From Anaerolineales bacterium (GTDB lineage: Bacteria; Chloroflexota; Anaerolineae; Anaerolineales; UBA11579), in assembly GCA_025808555.1 (NCBI GenBank), contig CP075526.1, forward strand, positions 186,001 to 250,000: DNA of 64,000 nt. The letters are read 5' to 3'. The notes under the pieces are model-generated. The model searched no databases. It saw only the letters and a list, made by a program, of their open reading frames with translations, and was not told the origin of the DNA. Below, in pieces: positions 33,126-41,397 of the stretch; position 1 is the stretch's first letter; every line of letters starts with the position of its first letter. Both the position numbers and the translations under genes were made by a program.

Positions 33126-33154
33126 TTGACATTTATCGGGTACGCCTGTATTAT
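33126..33154 (+). promoter_or_regulatory. Strong early promoter, leaderless
   Basis: TTGACA (33126-33131), 17 bases, TATTAT (33149-33154). The ATG of the HNH gene is six bases after the -10, so the message would start at the initiation codon. Confidence 0.75.
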
Positions 33155-33160
33155 TCAGGC

Positions 33161-33514
33161 ATGCCCGATTTTATAATGACCGCCAATAACGCACTCGGTC
33201 GCATCGCCATCATCGCCACCGGCACAGGCGCCCAATCCTGGGCTTCCCTGCGCCGCACCGTCTTCGAACGCGACGGTGGCCGCTGCCAGGTGTGCAAGAA
33301 GCCCCTCGAATGGGGCGGCAACTACGAGTGCGGCCACATGGTAGACCGCGTGGCTGGCGGCAAGGACGAAGCCGAGAACCTGGTAGCCATGTGCTACTTC
33401 TGCAATCGCACCAAGCCCGTCCACGACACCCGCGAAGATTACCAGGCGTGGGCAAGTAGCGGCGGATCGTTCACTGAAATTCTAAACCGAGTAATGGAGC
33501 AAACCAATGCCTAA
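33161..33514 (+). CDS. HNH endonuclease
   Basis: 117 residues. HNH/treble-clef pattern: CQVCKKPLEW, YECGHMVDRVAGGKDEAENL, MCYFCNRTK. Such nucleases in phages act in packaging, recombination or homing. First gene of the rightward unit, directly behind a strong promoter. ATG 33161 fits a leaderless start; ATG 33176 is an alternative. Confidence 0.85.
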   Translation: MPDFIMTANNALGRIAIIATGTGAQSWASLRRTVFERDGGRCQVCKKPLEWGGNYECGHMVDRVAGGKDEAENLVAMCYFCNRTKPVHDTREDYQAWASSGGSFTEILNRVMEQTNA

Positions 33515-33689
33515 CTGCCAAGAACTTCACTACCTGGAACTGACCTGGGCCGCGCGTGCTTACAAAAGCACTTGGAACCGCGAGAAGGATGGCGATCCCG
33601 GGTTCATCGCAGACCACAAGCGCGAGTGCCGTATTTGTTCTGCGCCTATCTCTGTGGAGTTGGTGCAGGAAGTAGAGGTGGTGGCGTGA
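33507..33689 (+). CDS. Small phage protein with C-x2-C motif
   Basis: 60 residues, not recognised. It contains KRECRICSAPIS near the end, a possible half zinc site. Its ATG overlaps the HNH stop (ATGCCTAA) and its stop overlaps the next start (GTGA), which supports real translation. Confidence 0.6.
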   Translation: MPNCQELHYLELTWAARAYKSTWNREKDGDPGFIADHKRECRICSAPISVELVQEVEVVA

Positions 33690-34138
33690 GCAAGTTCAAG
33701 CGCATCACTCAGTGGCGTCCGGCGTTCGACAAGCGCCACACCGACCCCAAGCAGAACTATGGAATTGGCGCGGTAACTGTTCGCTTTGTCCTCGTTGGCG
33801 AAAAGGGGGCTACGCAATTCGTCATGTCAACGGGATGGTATCTAAAACACAATCACGACGAGCTTGCCAAAAAGGCCCACTCCGGTTTAGCGCCAATGGC
33901 TTACGACTGGGGCTACCACGCCCGCGAACCTCAGTATGAGGGGCAGTCGCCAATGGGTGCATGTGAATACCTGGATGGCGCGAATTGCTATTACGGCGGA
34001 TCAAGCCTTTACGCCGACAAAATCATGGAGCAGTTCTTTGCCAACGGCGAAGAATGGCTCTGGGATGAACTCCATAAGGAATACAACGAGCGCTTTGGCG
34101 AAATGACTGCCGAACAAATACTAGAGAGGGAGGGCTAA
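33686..34138 (+). CDS. Hypothetical phage protein
   Basis: 150 residues starting at GTG 33686 (GAGG upstream, overlapping the previous stop by four bases). The content is soluble and rich in aromatic residues (YDWGYHAREPQYEGQSP, MEQFFANGEEWLWDEL). I do not recognise a family. Continuous with the early-type gene string. Confidence 0.7.
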   Translation: MSKFKRITQWRPAFDKRHTDPKQNYGIGAVTVRFVLVGEKGATQFVMSTGWYLKHNHDELAKKAHSGLAPMAYDWGYHAREPQYEGQSPMGACEYLDGANCYYGGSSLYADKIMEQFFANGEEWLWDELHKEYNERFGEMTAEQILEREG

Positions 34139-34450
34139 ATGTTTGAAATCCGCCCCACCACCAACGCCTACGCCATCTACAAAGACGGGCAGCGTTTCTC
34201 GGACTCGTTCTATCTCACCGCGTCCCAGGCTAAGTTCGCAAAAGAGGATTTAGAGCGCGCCTGGCTGGCAGGTTGCGATCACGGGGAGCAGGTACGCGCC
34301 ATTCAAACTATCGTGCGCCGAGGAACGGGCGGATTTTCGAAGCCCACCCTGGTGAGCGAACATGCCACCTGCATGTATCACTCCATCCCGCTAATGAATG
34401 ATGGGCGGTGCAGTATTTGTATGAGCCAGCCCATGAAGGAGAGGGTGTGA
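34139..34450 (+). CDS. Hypothetical phage protein with C-terminal Cys pairs
   Basis: 103 residues, not recognised. The end carries C-M-Y-H and CSICMSQPM, compatible with a zinc knuckle. The ATG follows the previous stop directly. Confidence 0.65.
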   Translation: MFEIRPTTNAYAIYKDGQRFSDSFYLTASQAKFAKEDLERAWLAGCDHGEQVRAIQTIVRRGTGGFSKPTLVSEHATCMYHSIPLMNDGRCSICMSQPMKERV

Positions 34451-34663
34451 ATGGCTAATCTGATTCGTGTAGACAACACAGTTATCAATCTTGACGCAGT
34501 TAGCGAGATTGCTTTTCTCAGCAACACGCTTTTTATATCTTTCATTGGCGGCAAGACCGAAGAATATGACTTGGTTTTGCGCGGCACGCTGGCAAACAAG
34601 GCATGGGACTACATCAACGGCGGCCATCTACTTTCCGCAAAGATACTGGACTCTGACAAATGA
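34451..34663 (+). CDS. Hypothetical small phage protein
   Basis: 70 residues, not recognised; short beta-rich segment (TVINLDAVSEIAFLSNTLFI). ATG directly behind the previous TGA, end overlaps the next gene by four bases (ATGA). Confidence 0.6.
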   Translation: MANLIRVDNTVINLDAVSEIAFLSNTLFISFIGGKTEEYDLVLRGTLANKAWDYINGGHLLSAKILDSDK

Positions 34664-34941
34664 CCTACCAATACGTCCGCGACCGCCTTTGCGAAGAAGG
34701 CAACCGTTTGCTGGGGTTGTGGATGCCGGATCCATTCAGCGATGAATGGAACGCCCTACCGGAGGACTACAACCCCTTCGACCACCCTCTCGCCCATCAG
34801 CGTAACGCAGAGTACCAACACCACAAAGACAACTGTCTGGTGTGCATCCAAACTAGCCTAGAGACGGCGCGCAAGATGGGCGCACCTTACGAATTGCACG
34901 TACTGAAGCGCATTGAGGAGTTGCAAATGCAAGCTGCGTAA
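34660..34941 (+). CDS. Hypothetical phage protein
   Basis: 93 residues, not recognised. Acidic and aromatic (WMPDPFSDEWNALPEDYNPF), with HKDNCLVC in the middle. Overlaps the upstream gene by four bases. The next gene starts 49 bases later. Confidence 0.6.
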   Translation: MTYQYVRDRLCEEGNRLLGLWMPDPFSDEWNALPEDYNPFDHPLAHQRNAEYQHHKDNCLVCIQTSLETARKMGAPYELHVLKRIEELQMQAA

Positions 34942-34990
34942 CCCGACTCAGACAAACCCTAAACCCAAACAAAACTGGAGAACAGAAAAA

Positions 34991-35806
34991 ATGTCATTCA
35001 ACATCCCGATTGGTGCAAACGAAGAAATGCGCGGCAGCATGGACGTGGGCGGCGGCGTAAAGCTACCCTTCCCCCATATCTTTATGAGCTTCCGCAACGG
35101 CAAACGCGACGCCGGCAAAGAGCGCGGCGAGCAGTACTTTGGCGGCTTCCAGGCTGACGAAGCCGAGTTTGTAGACTACCTCGCCGCCATCGGCAAGCAG
35201 GATGTTCTCAACTCGTTCAACCTGCAAACCCTGACGCCCCGGGCCGGCGACCCGTACCAGGCCTACATGCGCCGCGGCCTAGCCGTAGCCCCCATTGCCG
35301 CCCGTTCGCGCTGGTTTCAGACCCGCGAGGGCAAGAACGTCTTGAAGCGTCAGGTTGTCGGCCTGATGGCACTCGGCACCCCCCTGCAATACGTCGGCCC
35401 CGTAGTGGTTACTGCGTCTGGCTACAACCAGGCGATGAACCTCACCGCCGCCTTTGACGCCAACGCCAACATCACCGCCAATGCCCGGCGCCAACACGCA
35501 GCAGGAGCGGCGGCCAACTTCTTCTACGCCTACATCGGCACCTGGAAAGAGGATGGTGAGTTTGTGATGGTAGGCAAAGGCCAGAACCAGTCCCCCATCA
35601 CCCCCATCGCGGCGCGCAGCTACAAAGTGGAAACTGCCGAGGAATTGCGCGCCCTGTACGTCGGGGATGAGCTGGCCAAGACTGTGCTGGAGTACCGCAA
35701 GCAGGCGCAGGAATGGGTAGACGACTGGAACAAGAAGCGCGACGAGAAGCCGGACGCGGCCTTGTTCACGGACACCGAAGCCTCCGCTGACGATATTCCC
35801 TTCTAA
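34991..35806 (+). CDS. Putative single-stranded DNA-binding-like phage protein
   Basis: 271 residues starting at ATG 34991. The body is not assigned to a known OB-fold family, but the C-terminus is acidic and ends ASADDIPF, matching the protein-interaction tip of bacterial SSB (DDIPF). Position among early-type genes fits a role in replication or recombination. Alternative: another DNA-metabolism protein with an SSB-like tail. Confidence 0.5.
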   Translation: MSFNIPIGANEEMRGSMDVGGGVKLPFPHIFMSFRNGKRDAGKERGEQYFGGFQADEAEFVDYLAAIGKQDVLNSFNLQTLTPRAGDPYQAYMRRGLAVAPIAARSRWFQTREGKNVLKRQVVGLMALGTPLQYVGPVVVTASGYNQAMNLTAAFDANANITANARRQHAAGAAANFFYAYIGTWKEDGEFVMVGKGQNQSPITPIAARSYKVETAEELRALYVGDELAKTVLEYRKQAQEWVDDWNKKRDEKPDAALFTDTEASADDIPF

Positions 35807-35860
35807 ACCATTTACGCTGGGGCGCGCATAGCTCACCACGCGCAGAAAGGGAAACAAAAA

Positions 35861-36148
35861 ATGAGTGAGAAAGCAATTGTAGTAACTACGCAGCACCGAG
35901 GGGTTTTCTTTGGTTATGTGCCGAAGGGAGCTGACCTCGACACGAAGAGCCTGCGCTTGGAGCGCGCTCGCATGTGCGTCTACTGGCCCTCAGGCAACAA
36001 AGGTGTGGTTGGACTGGCCAGTGCTGGGCCGGCCAAAGGCAGCAAGATCACTCCGGCGGCTCCTGCGATTACCCTGCAGGACATTACAGCGGTCATGGAG
36101 ACCACCCAGGCCGCGGTAACCGCATGGGAGGCGGAGCCGTGGAGCTAG
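35861..36148 (+). CDS. DUF6948-like protein
   Basis: 95 residues: IVVTTQHRGVFFGYV, RARMCVYWPSGNKGVVGLAS and ITLQDITAVMETTQAAVTAWE, which I recognise as the DUF6948 pattern, of unknown function. GAAAGG precedes the ATG. Its stop overlaps the next start. It forms a cassette with the two following genes. Confidence 0.7.
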   Translation: MSEKAIVVTTQHRGVFFGYVPKGADLDTKSLRLERARMCVYWPSGNKGVVGLASAGPAKGSKITPAAPAITLQDITAVMETTQAAVTAWEAEPWS

Positions 36149-36819
36149 ACGGCTACGGCTCCGGCTCCGGCGACGGCTCCGGCTACGGCTCCGGCTCCGG
36201 CTACGGCGACGGCTACGGCTCCGGCTCCGGCGACGGCTACGGCTACGGCTCCGGCTCCGGCTACGGCTCCGGCTCCGGCTACGGCGACGGCTCCGGCTAC
36301 GGCTACGGCTCCGGCTACGGCTCCGGCTACGGCTCCGGCTACGGCTACGGCTCCGGCTACGGCTACGGCTACGGCTCCGGCTCCGGCGACGGCTCCGGCT
36401 ACGGCTCCGGCTACGGCTACGGCTCCGGCTACGGCTCCGGCTACGGCGTTCCAGCAGATGACGTCACGCGGCAAGCGTATGCCCAGGCGATCGCCCCTTC
36501 AATGCCTGCCGTGCATGCACTTACCATTCCCAACGCCGAATTTCGCCGCGAGGTAATGGAAAAGATGGGCGCCGATCACCTGTTTTCACAATCGGCTAAA
36601 GTCATTCACCAAGATACCGACAGGCAGGGTTATGAACGAGCCTTGCTGCGGGTTGATTGTGAAGACGCCCGTAGAGGATATATCCAGGCGGTGCGGGTCA
36701 CCTGCCCTACAACGCAGCGGGTGTATCACCTTCTTGTGCCTCCAGAAGTCAGTGCCTGCGAAGAGGCCGTGGCCTCCACGTTCGACGTGGAAAAGTACGA
36801 ACCAGTCCGAGAAACCTAA
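36139..36819 (+). CDS. Gly-Tyr/Ser/Asp repeat protein with DUF6745-like C-terminal domain
   Basis: 226 residues from GTG 36139 (GGAGGCGG just upstream); ATG 36124 is an alternative. After four residues come 49 Gly-X dipeptides with X = Tyr, Ser or Asp, then a folded domain of about 120 residues (EFRREVMEKMGADHLF, VRVTCPTTQRVYHLLVPP, VEKYEPVRET) that resembles DUF6745. Function unknown. The repeat is built of hexamers, so copy-number changes keep the frame. Confidence 0.7.
   Translation: MELDGYGSGSGDGSGYGSGSGYGDGYGSGSGDGYGYGSGSGYGSGSGYGDGSGYGYGSGYGSGYGSGYGYGSGYGYGYGSGSGDGSGYGSGYGYGSGYGSGYGVPADDVTRQAYAQAIAPSMPAVHALTIPNAEFRREVMEKMGADHLFSQSAKVIHQDTDRQGYERALLRVDCEDARRGYIQAVRVTCPTTQRVYHLLVPPEVSACEEAVASTFDVEKYEPVRET
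36151..36444 (+). repeat. Hexanucleotide tandem repeat, 49 units (GGCTAC / GGCTCC / GGCGAC)
   Basis: Continuous in-frame hexamers of three kinds in irregular order. The reverse strand is also open across it but only as a Val/Ala/Gly shadow. Confidence 0.9.
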
Positions 36820-36827
36820 GGAGAAAT

Positions 36828-37145
36828 ATGGAAGAAAATGGACAGATCAGGCAGGGCGATGTTTTGCTCGTGCCGGTAGAAGAGGCCCCTCCCACCAACG
36901 CCGTCGCAGCGAATCGCGTTGTGCTGGCCGAGGGAAGTCTTACGGGGCACTCCCATGTAGTGCAAGCAGGGCAGATTCTGACGTGGAAGGACAAGTTCCG
37001 TGTAGTAAGCGAGGAGCCTGGCACACTGTCTCACGAAGATCACGACCCGGAACCCGCCCCCGTCATCGCGCCCGGCCAGACCTATCAAATCGTGCGGCAG
37101 CGCGAACACACGCTGGACGGCATGTGGCAACCGGTGGAGGACTAG
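36828..37145 (+). CDS. Conserved hypothetical protein, 'QGDVLL' type
   Basis: 105 residues: RQGDVLLVPVEEAP, VLAEGSLTGHSHVV, GTLSHEDHDP, YQIVRQREHTLDGMWQPVED. The His-rich GHSH and HEDHD motifs suggest a metal site. From memory this family often stands beside DUF6745-like genes, as here. AAGGAG lies upstream of the ATG. Function unknown. Confidence 0.65.
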   Translation: MEENGQIRQGDVLLVPVEEAPPTNAVAANRVVLAEGSLTGHSHVVQAGQILTWKDKFRVVSEEPGTLSHEDHDPEPAPVIAPGQTYQIVRQREHTLDGMWQPVED

Positions 37146-37170
37146 GACTCTCCGAGCCTCAATAAAACAA

Positions 37171-37200
37171 AAGACCGCCCCATAAGAGGCGGTCTTTTTT
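37171..37200. terminator. Bidirectional terminator where early and late units converge
   Basis: Stem AAGACCGCC / GGCGGTCTT with 8-nt loop, followed by T on the + side and TTTTGTTTTATT on the minus side. Confidence 0.92.
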
Positions 37201-37227
37201 GAAAATAACGCAACGCCTTATTTTCGC

Positions 37228-37554
37228 TTACCCGGATTTGGCGGCCAGTCCTGCCTCCAGGATACCCTTGCCTTCATAAGCCAGGGCAGACAACACCCAT
37301 GCGCCTGCAGCCACCAACGCAATCTCAACCACCGCCCCCAGCTCACTCACGCGGAACACGCCGAGAGTAACTGTGCGCAACGAGGACAAGGCCAGAGCAG
37401 CCAGCGCGCCAGCAATGCGCTTGCGGTCTGGCGTGTTGGCCAGGCCGGCGGCGTGCGCGGCGTAAACCAGGCCAAACACCGCCAGCGGGATCACCAGGTC
37501 GGGCCAGTTAAGGCGCAGGGCGTCAAAAATTTGCAGCAGTTCACTATAAGTCAT
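37228..37554 (-). CDS. Holin-like small membrane protein
   Basis: 108 residues with three hydrophobic segments (LVIPLAVFGLVYAAHAAGLA, IAGALAALALSSLRTVTLG, VVEIALVAAGAWVLSALA). Size, topology and place at the end of the late operon next to a lysin candidate suggest a holin. This is based on pattern, not on a recognised family. Confidence 0.55.
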   Translation of the reverse strand: MTYSELLQIFDALRLNWPDLVIPLAVFGLVYAAHAAGLANTPDRKRIAGALAALALSSLRTVTLGVFRVSELGAVVEIALVAAGAWVLSALAYEGKGILEAGLAAKSG

Positions 37555-37564
37555 CTTGTTACTC

Positions 37565-38428
37565 CTATCGAATAGCCGGAATTAACTCCATCTCAACACT
37601 TGCTTGCGAATAGAAAAATCTAAGCCATACCGCTCCTTGTGGCTTGGGCTCGCGCCACTGTTCAATATGAAAGCCCTTGCTGCCATCGTGGTACTCGTCT
37701 TTGTAGCCTGGCGTTCTGGCAAACCAGATGAGGTCTTTCTTGACCTTGCCGCCTTGCGTCAACCGTTCGCGCGCCAAAGGCAGTACCCAACCGTCATGTG
37801 TGTGGCCATTGAACACAATGTCAGCATCTGGCAAGTACACGGCCTGGCGGTTGGTTTGGATCACGCCCTTCGTTACCGGGCCGCCGCCACCTGCGCCGTG
37901 GTGGTACTTCAGGTTCTTGGACATGCGGCGCGTCTGGTTCACGCTAAACAAAAATCGCACCCACCCGCCGTAGTACCCTTTATGGATTGACCCGCCATGC
38001 TCAGAATTCAAACGATGGATAAGGTTCGAGGTCAAATCCGTCCCGTGGCGTTTACGGATATTGGCCTCGTGGTTGCCATCGCCCATCACTAAGAAATGCT
38101 TGGCATACGGCGCGTAGAATTCAGCCGCGTGCTTGACGATGCGGTCAAGGTAATCCTGCCCCACATCCTCCGGCCGAATATCATCCATGCTGGAACGCGG
38201 GTCGTACTTGCCCTGCATAGCGCAGAATAAATCGCCAGCGTCAATGATGAGGGCGTTGCGCTCCTTCGCCAGCTCCAAGTGCTCCTTTTCCAGCCCGCGA
38301 TTGCAATACGGGTTGTCGTGGTGGCGATCAGACGAAAGCAATACCCATTGTTCCCAGCCAGCGGCCACATCGTCAAAGTGCAGGCTGACTACGTTGGCGC
38401 CGTCTTGATTTACCCGGTACTTGTTCAT
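37565..38428 (-). CDS. Metallophosphoesterase
   Basis: 287 residues with the calcineurin-like metal motifs in order: SSDRHHDN, DAGDLF, GDGNHE, KYHHG and NGHTHD. It hydrolyses phosphoester bonds with two metals; substrate unknown. The ATG at 38428 overlaps the upstream TGA (ATGA), so GTG 38434 is less likely. A late-gene position for such an enzyme is uncommon but known in large phages. Confidence 0.87.
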   Translation of the reverse strand: MNKYRVNQDGANVVSLHFDDVAAGWEQWVLLSSDRHHDNPYCNRGLEKEHLELAKERNALIIDAGDLFCAMQGKYDPRSSMDDIRPEDVGQDYLDRIVKHAAEFYAPYAKHFLVMGDGNHEANIRKRHGTDLTSNLIHRLNSEHGGSIHKGYYGGWVRFLFSVNQTRRMSKNLKYHHGAGGGGPVTKGVIQTNRQAVYLPDADIVFNGHTHDGWVLPLARERLTQGGKVKKDLIWFARTPGYKDEYHDGSKGFHIEQWREPKPQGAVWLRFFYSQASVEMELIPAIR

Positions 38429-38754
38429 AGCCACCCCAGGATGATCTTGGCAATGCTTTCCAACGCCCAGGCACGCGCCTCAGGCATAAAAACGAGAGCC
38501 ATAAACAAGCCAATGAAAGCGAACACGCCCAGCGTTTTCCAGGTGCGGTTCACGACAAACCACAACGCAGACGGATACTTGGTCACATCTTCGATCTTGC
38601 GCAGCCTATCGGTCGTCTCCTGCCTGTACGCGTTGTCTGCGTCGTGCATGTCTGCGATACCTGCCATTACCAGGCGGAGCATAGACTTGACAGGAATGTC
38701 TGTCCCCGACTCGGCCATCTTGCGCATTTCGTCAAATGTTTCACCGTTCGCCAT
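38425..38754 (-). CDS. Coiled-coil plus membrane-anchor phage protein
   Basis: 109 residues. A charged helical region (ADMHDADNAYRQETTDRLRK) is followed by a hydrophobic helix (WKTLGVFAFIGLFMALVF). Topology resembles small lysis-associated or tail-tip proteins. Not recognised beyond that. ATG at 38754 is the best start; longer frames run into the neighbour. Confidence 0.55.
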   Translation of the reverse strand: MANGETFDEMRKMAESGTDIPVKSMLRLVMAGIADMHDADNAYRQETTDRLRKIEDVTKYPSALWFVVNRTWKTLGVFAFIGLFMALVFMPEARAWALESIAKIILGWL

Positions 38755-38756
38755 AG

Positions 38757-39629
38757 TTAGACCGCCACCGGCTTGCCGGCAGCCTTGCGCTGCTTTTGCA
38801 ACTGGCGCCACTGCTCCAGCGCGTCAACTGCGATCTCAGGCTCCGCTTCCTCATCCTTGCGAACGGGGTCACGCCAGCCATCGAACTCCTTGATCACGCT
38901 CTCGTAGAACTGCACTGCGTGCAGCCACTCCCAAAAGTTGGCGCCGTCCAGTCCCTGCGCCACGCACGCATCCAGGAAGCGCTGCACCTGGTCGAGCGTC
39001 GGCTGCCAGCCACGTTCCTTGTAGGCCGCGCCGGTGGGGAACGTCTGGCCAGTCCAGCCCAGAGCTTTGTATTCTGCGATCGAGCGCGCCAGCTGGGCCT
39101 CCGGATTGTCCGCACCCACCCAGTACACCTGGGGCATGTTGATGTCACTCTTCTCCAGGAAGGCCTCAAAGGGCAGCGGCCGGTGCTTTGTCGGGAAGCG
39201 GAAGCTGCTGAAACCGATCGGCGTCATGCCGACGCCGGCCCGCAACCCCGCCATGTACTGGCGTGCCGCCCTGTCCATGCCGTGCTCTCTGAACTCGATC
39301 TCGGCATTGACCACGAAGCCGTCCAGCTTGAGCTCCGTGACGCGCTTGACGGAGGCTGTGGCCTCAGCGGATGGTTCCAGCCCGTAGATGTATTGCCAGC
39401 CCCAGGCCTGGATGCCGCGCTTATGCAACTCACTGACCAACGGCGGCACCAGATCAACGCCCTGGTGCACGTTGTAATTCCACTGCGCATCTGCCACCTT
39501 GATGAGCACATGTGAGAGCCCCATCTCGGCCGCACGCTCAGCTACGCGCTCAGGCGCCGGGGGCTTGCCTTCCCCGCCGCCCTCGATGCGGTAGATGACC
39601 CACAGATACAGACCCAATCCTGTCAACAT
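38757..39629 (-). CDS. Glycoside-hydrolase-like TIM-barrel protein, endolysin candidate
   Basis: 290 residues. TIM-barrel features: LGLYLWVIYRIEGG, MGLSHVLIKVADAQWNYN, GIQAWGWQYIYG, GFVVNAEIEF and a late W-rich segment LDGANFWEWLHAV. This looks like the GH25/GH18-like lysins of phages; acidic residues in VVNAEIEF could be catalytic. Location beside the holin-like gene supports cell wall lysis. The N-terminal MLTGLG segment is hydrophobic but short. Confidence 0.6.
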   Translation of the reverse strand: MLTGLGLYLWVIYRIEGGGEGKPPAPERVAERAAEMGLSHVLIKVADAQWNYNVHQGVDLVPPLVSELHKRGIQAWGWQYIYGLEPSAEATASVKRVTELKLDGFVVNAEIEFREHGMDRAARQYMAGLRAGVGMTPIGFSSFRFPTKHRPLPFEAFLEKSDINMPQVYWVGADNPEAQLARSIAEYKALGWTGQTFPTGAAYKERGWQPTLDQVQRFLDACVAQGLDGANFWEWLHAVQFYESVIKEFDGWRDPVRKDEEAEPEIAVDALEQWRQLQKQRKAAGKPVAV

Positions 39630-39638
39630 AATGTCTCC

Positions 39639-40334
39639 TTACGCCACCCGCACCACTTCCAGGCAGCTGCCCACCAGCACGCTACTGGCCGTGCCGTTGC
39701 TGGCGTTCTGCGCAAATTCCAATATCAGCGTGCCGGCATCGCCCACCACGATCGTGCCGCGGATGATGCAGACCCCGCTGGTGGCGCTGGTGACGCCGGC
39801 CGCCGTGCTGCCCAGATCCTGCACCCGCGTGCCGATGGTCGGCGCCGCCGTACCGGTCTGTGCTTGGACGTAATAGTTGATCGTTGTGGCGGTCAGGCCG
39901 CCGCTGCCTGCGACGCGGTATTTGTGGCCGCCGCTGGCCCCTGCACTCACATGCAGAACCGCCTCAAAGACGTACACGCCGCCGGCCACCAGATCCATCT
40001 CCAGATCGGCGATCTGGCTCAGCGTGGTGTTGCTCGATACATCCTTCTGTGTGGCCAGATAGCGGCGTGTGCGCGAACCCGTCTTCCATACATCCATTCG
40101 CACGGCCTTGCTGCCGTTGAAGACCAGCAACTTATCCGTCTCCGCCGCTTCATCCCCCGGGTCGGGCGTGTGATCGTCCAGGTTGCTGAGGCCGCCCAGC
40201 AACTCCTCGAGAGTGGCCTCTTTCATCCACCCCGTAGATGTCGTGGTGTCGCTAATGTCACGCCCCGTAAAACAGTCGCCTTTGGCGGGGATGCCAAGGG
40301 ACGACAGGTCACTGTGCTTGTTCTCACCGCTCAT
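39639..40334 (-). CDS. Phage structural protein, tail-appendage type
   Basis: 231 residues, not clearly assignable. The second half is rich in Gly/Thr/Val beta segments (VYVFEAVLHVSAGASGGHKY, GVCIIRGTIVVGDAGTLI), like receptor-binding or fibre domains. ATG at 40334 overlaps the upstream stop. Position between tail and lysis genes fits. Confidence 0.55.
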   Translation of the reverse strand: MSGENKHSDLSSLGIPAKGDCFTGRDISDTTTSTGWMKEATLEELLGGLSNLDDHTPDPGDEAAETDKLLVFNGSKAVRMDVWKTGSRTRRYLATQKDVSSNTTLSQIADLEMDLVAGGVYVFEAVLHVSAGASGGHKYRVAGSGGLTATTINYYVQAQTGTAAPTIGTRVQDLGSTAAGVTSATSGVCIIRGTIVVGDAGTLILEFAQNASNGTASSVLVGSCLEVVRVA

Positions 40335-40773
40335 CTTCAATATCCTCTAGGCGCAGGCCCGCCACGGGGTGCAGGCTCAAGTAATCCGCCAAGCTCAGCT
40401 TCACATTGCCGGCCGCGGTGCGAGCCAATCCCAACAAACGCTGGCGCTCTTCTGCCTCGGCAGCCAACGCCTGCTCAACTTCCTGCAGGTCAAGCTCGCG
40501 CTGGCGAAGCTCTGCCGGGGTGGGCTCGCGGTAGGTGGTGACCCACTCGCTCACCATCCCGTTAGACACGTCGTTTTCAATCGCGTCAAGGTTCATCTGG
40601 TACTTCACCGCCTCCCTCGCCTTTGCCTCGCCATCCGGCATGGCTTCGATCCTGGCCATCCATGCATCCATCTGGTTGCGCTCCATCAAAAACACACGCC
40701 GCGCATCTCGCTCCTGCTCGGTGGGCTGGCGGGTAATCTGGTGGCTCTCCGCAAATTGGAATTCAGCGGCCAT
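40324..40773 (-). CDS. Hypothetical tail-region protein
   Basis: 149 residues, charged and mostly helical (LDLQEVEQALAAEAEERQRL). It could be a fibre-assembly or chaperone protein. No family recognised. It overlaps its downstream neighbour by 11 bases and abuts the upstream one. Confidence 0.55.
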   Translation of the reverse strand: MAAEFQFAESHQITRQPTEQERDARRVFLMERNQMDAWMARIEAMPDGEAKAREAVKYQMNLDAIENDVSNGMVSEWVTTYREPTPAELRQRELDLQEVEQALAAEAEERQRLLGLARTAAGNVKLSLADYLSLHPVAGLRLEDIEDER

Positions 40774-41397
40774 CTATATACTCTGCGCCCCGAATAGTGC
40801 CGCTTTGCTACCTGCAGCAAAGTTTGCGCCAACCAGTGGCGATATATCAATGCGGGTGATCGCCTGGGGTGTCGGGTTCATCCAGGTAGCGCCTCCCTTG
40901 AAATTCGTCAGGTTAGAGCCTGTATGTCCGTGCAAGGTGACCGTCTTATGATTGACCGCCTCGGAGTACCACGGGATGACCATAAACAAAGAGGCGTACA
41001 CCAGGGCCGTTGCATCTGCGGTTGGCGCGTACAGGAACGGAATGTAGGATAGACCCGTATTCCCCACACCGGCCACAGTTGTTGAGACTTGTGTAAGGTA
41101 GGAATACCCATAATTGTTGCCGGCGTCATTATTGAAACGGATGCGTACGTTGTCATTGTTCCCGCCACCACTCAACACCGAGCGAAGCGAAGCCACGAGA
41201 ATTAGCGTGTCGTACGCCTGACTAATGTTTGGGAAGGTGAAATTGGCAGGCGCGCCCAGTTCCGTGTACCCTGCCTTGGCGTCCCACACGCCCAGGTTGT
41301 CATACAGGAACTGCGGGTTATCCACCGCATCCTGGTTCCAGCGCACCAGCGTAAGAGGGTCGCCATTGTTTGCCGCTACCGGATTTACCCAGCTCAT
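40774..41397 (-). CDS. Putative tail-tip / receptor-region structural protein
   Basis: 207 residues of beta-rich character (FTFPNISQAYDTLILVASL, VRIRFNNDAGNNYGY, HKTVTLHGHTGSNL), similar in style to jelly-roll domains of phage tail proteins. Abuts the large tail protein gene upstream with no gap. Confidence 0.55.
   Translation of the reverse strand: MSWVNPVAANNGDPLTLVRWNQDAVDNPQFLYDNLGVWDAKAGYTELGAPANFTFPNISQAYDTLILVASLRSVLSGGGNNDNVRIRFNNDAGNNYGYSYLTQVSTTVAGVGNTGLSYIPFLYAPTADATALVYASLFMVIPWYSEAVNHKTVTLHGHTGSNLTNFKGGATWMNPTPQAITRIDISPLVGANFAAGSKAALFGAQSI

Noticed and set aside
36145-36474. Val/Ala/Gly repeat frame on the minus strand
   Set aside because: It is the reverse complement of the Gly-X hexamer repeat and ends with it; no start signal.
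38796-39515. 239-codon + strand frame
   Set aside because: Antisense shadow of the glycoside-hydrolase-like gene, without a start signal.
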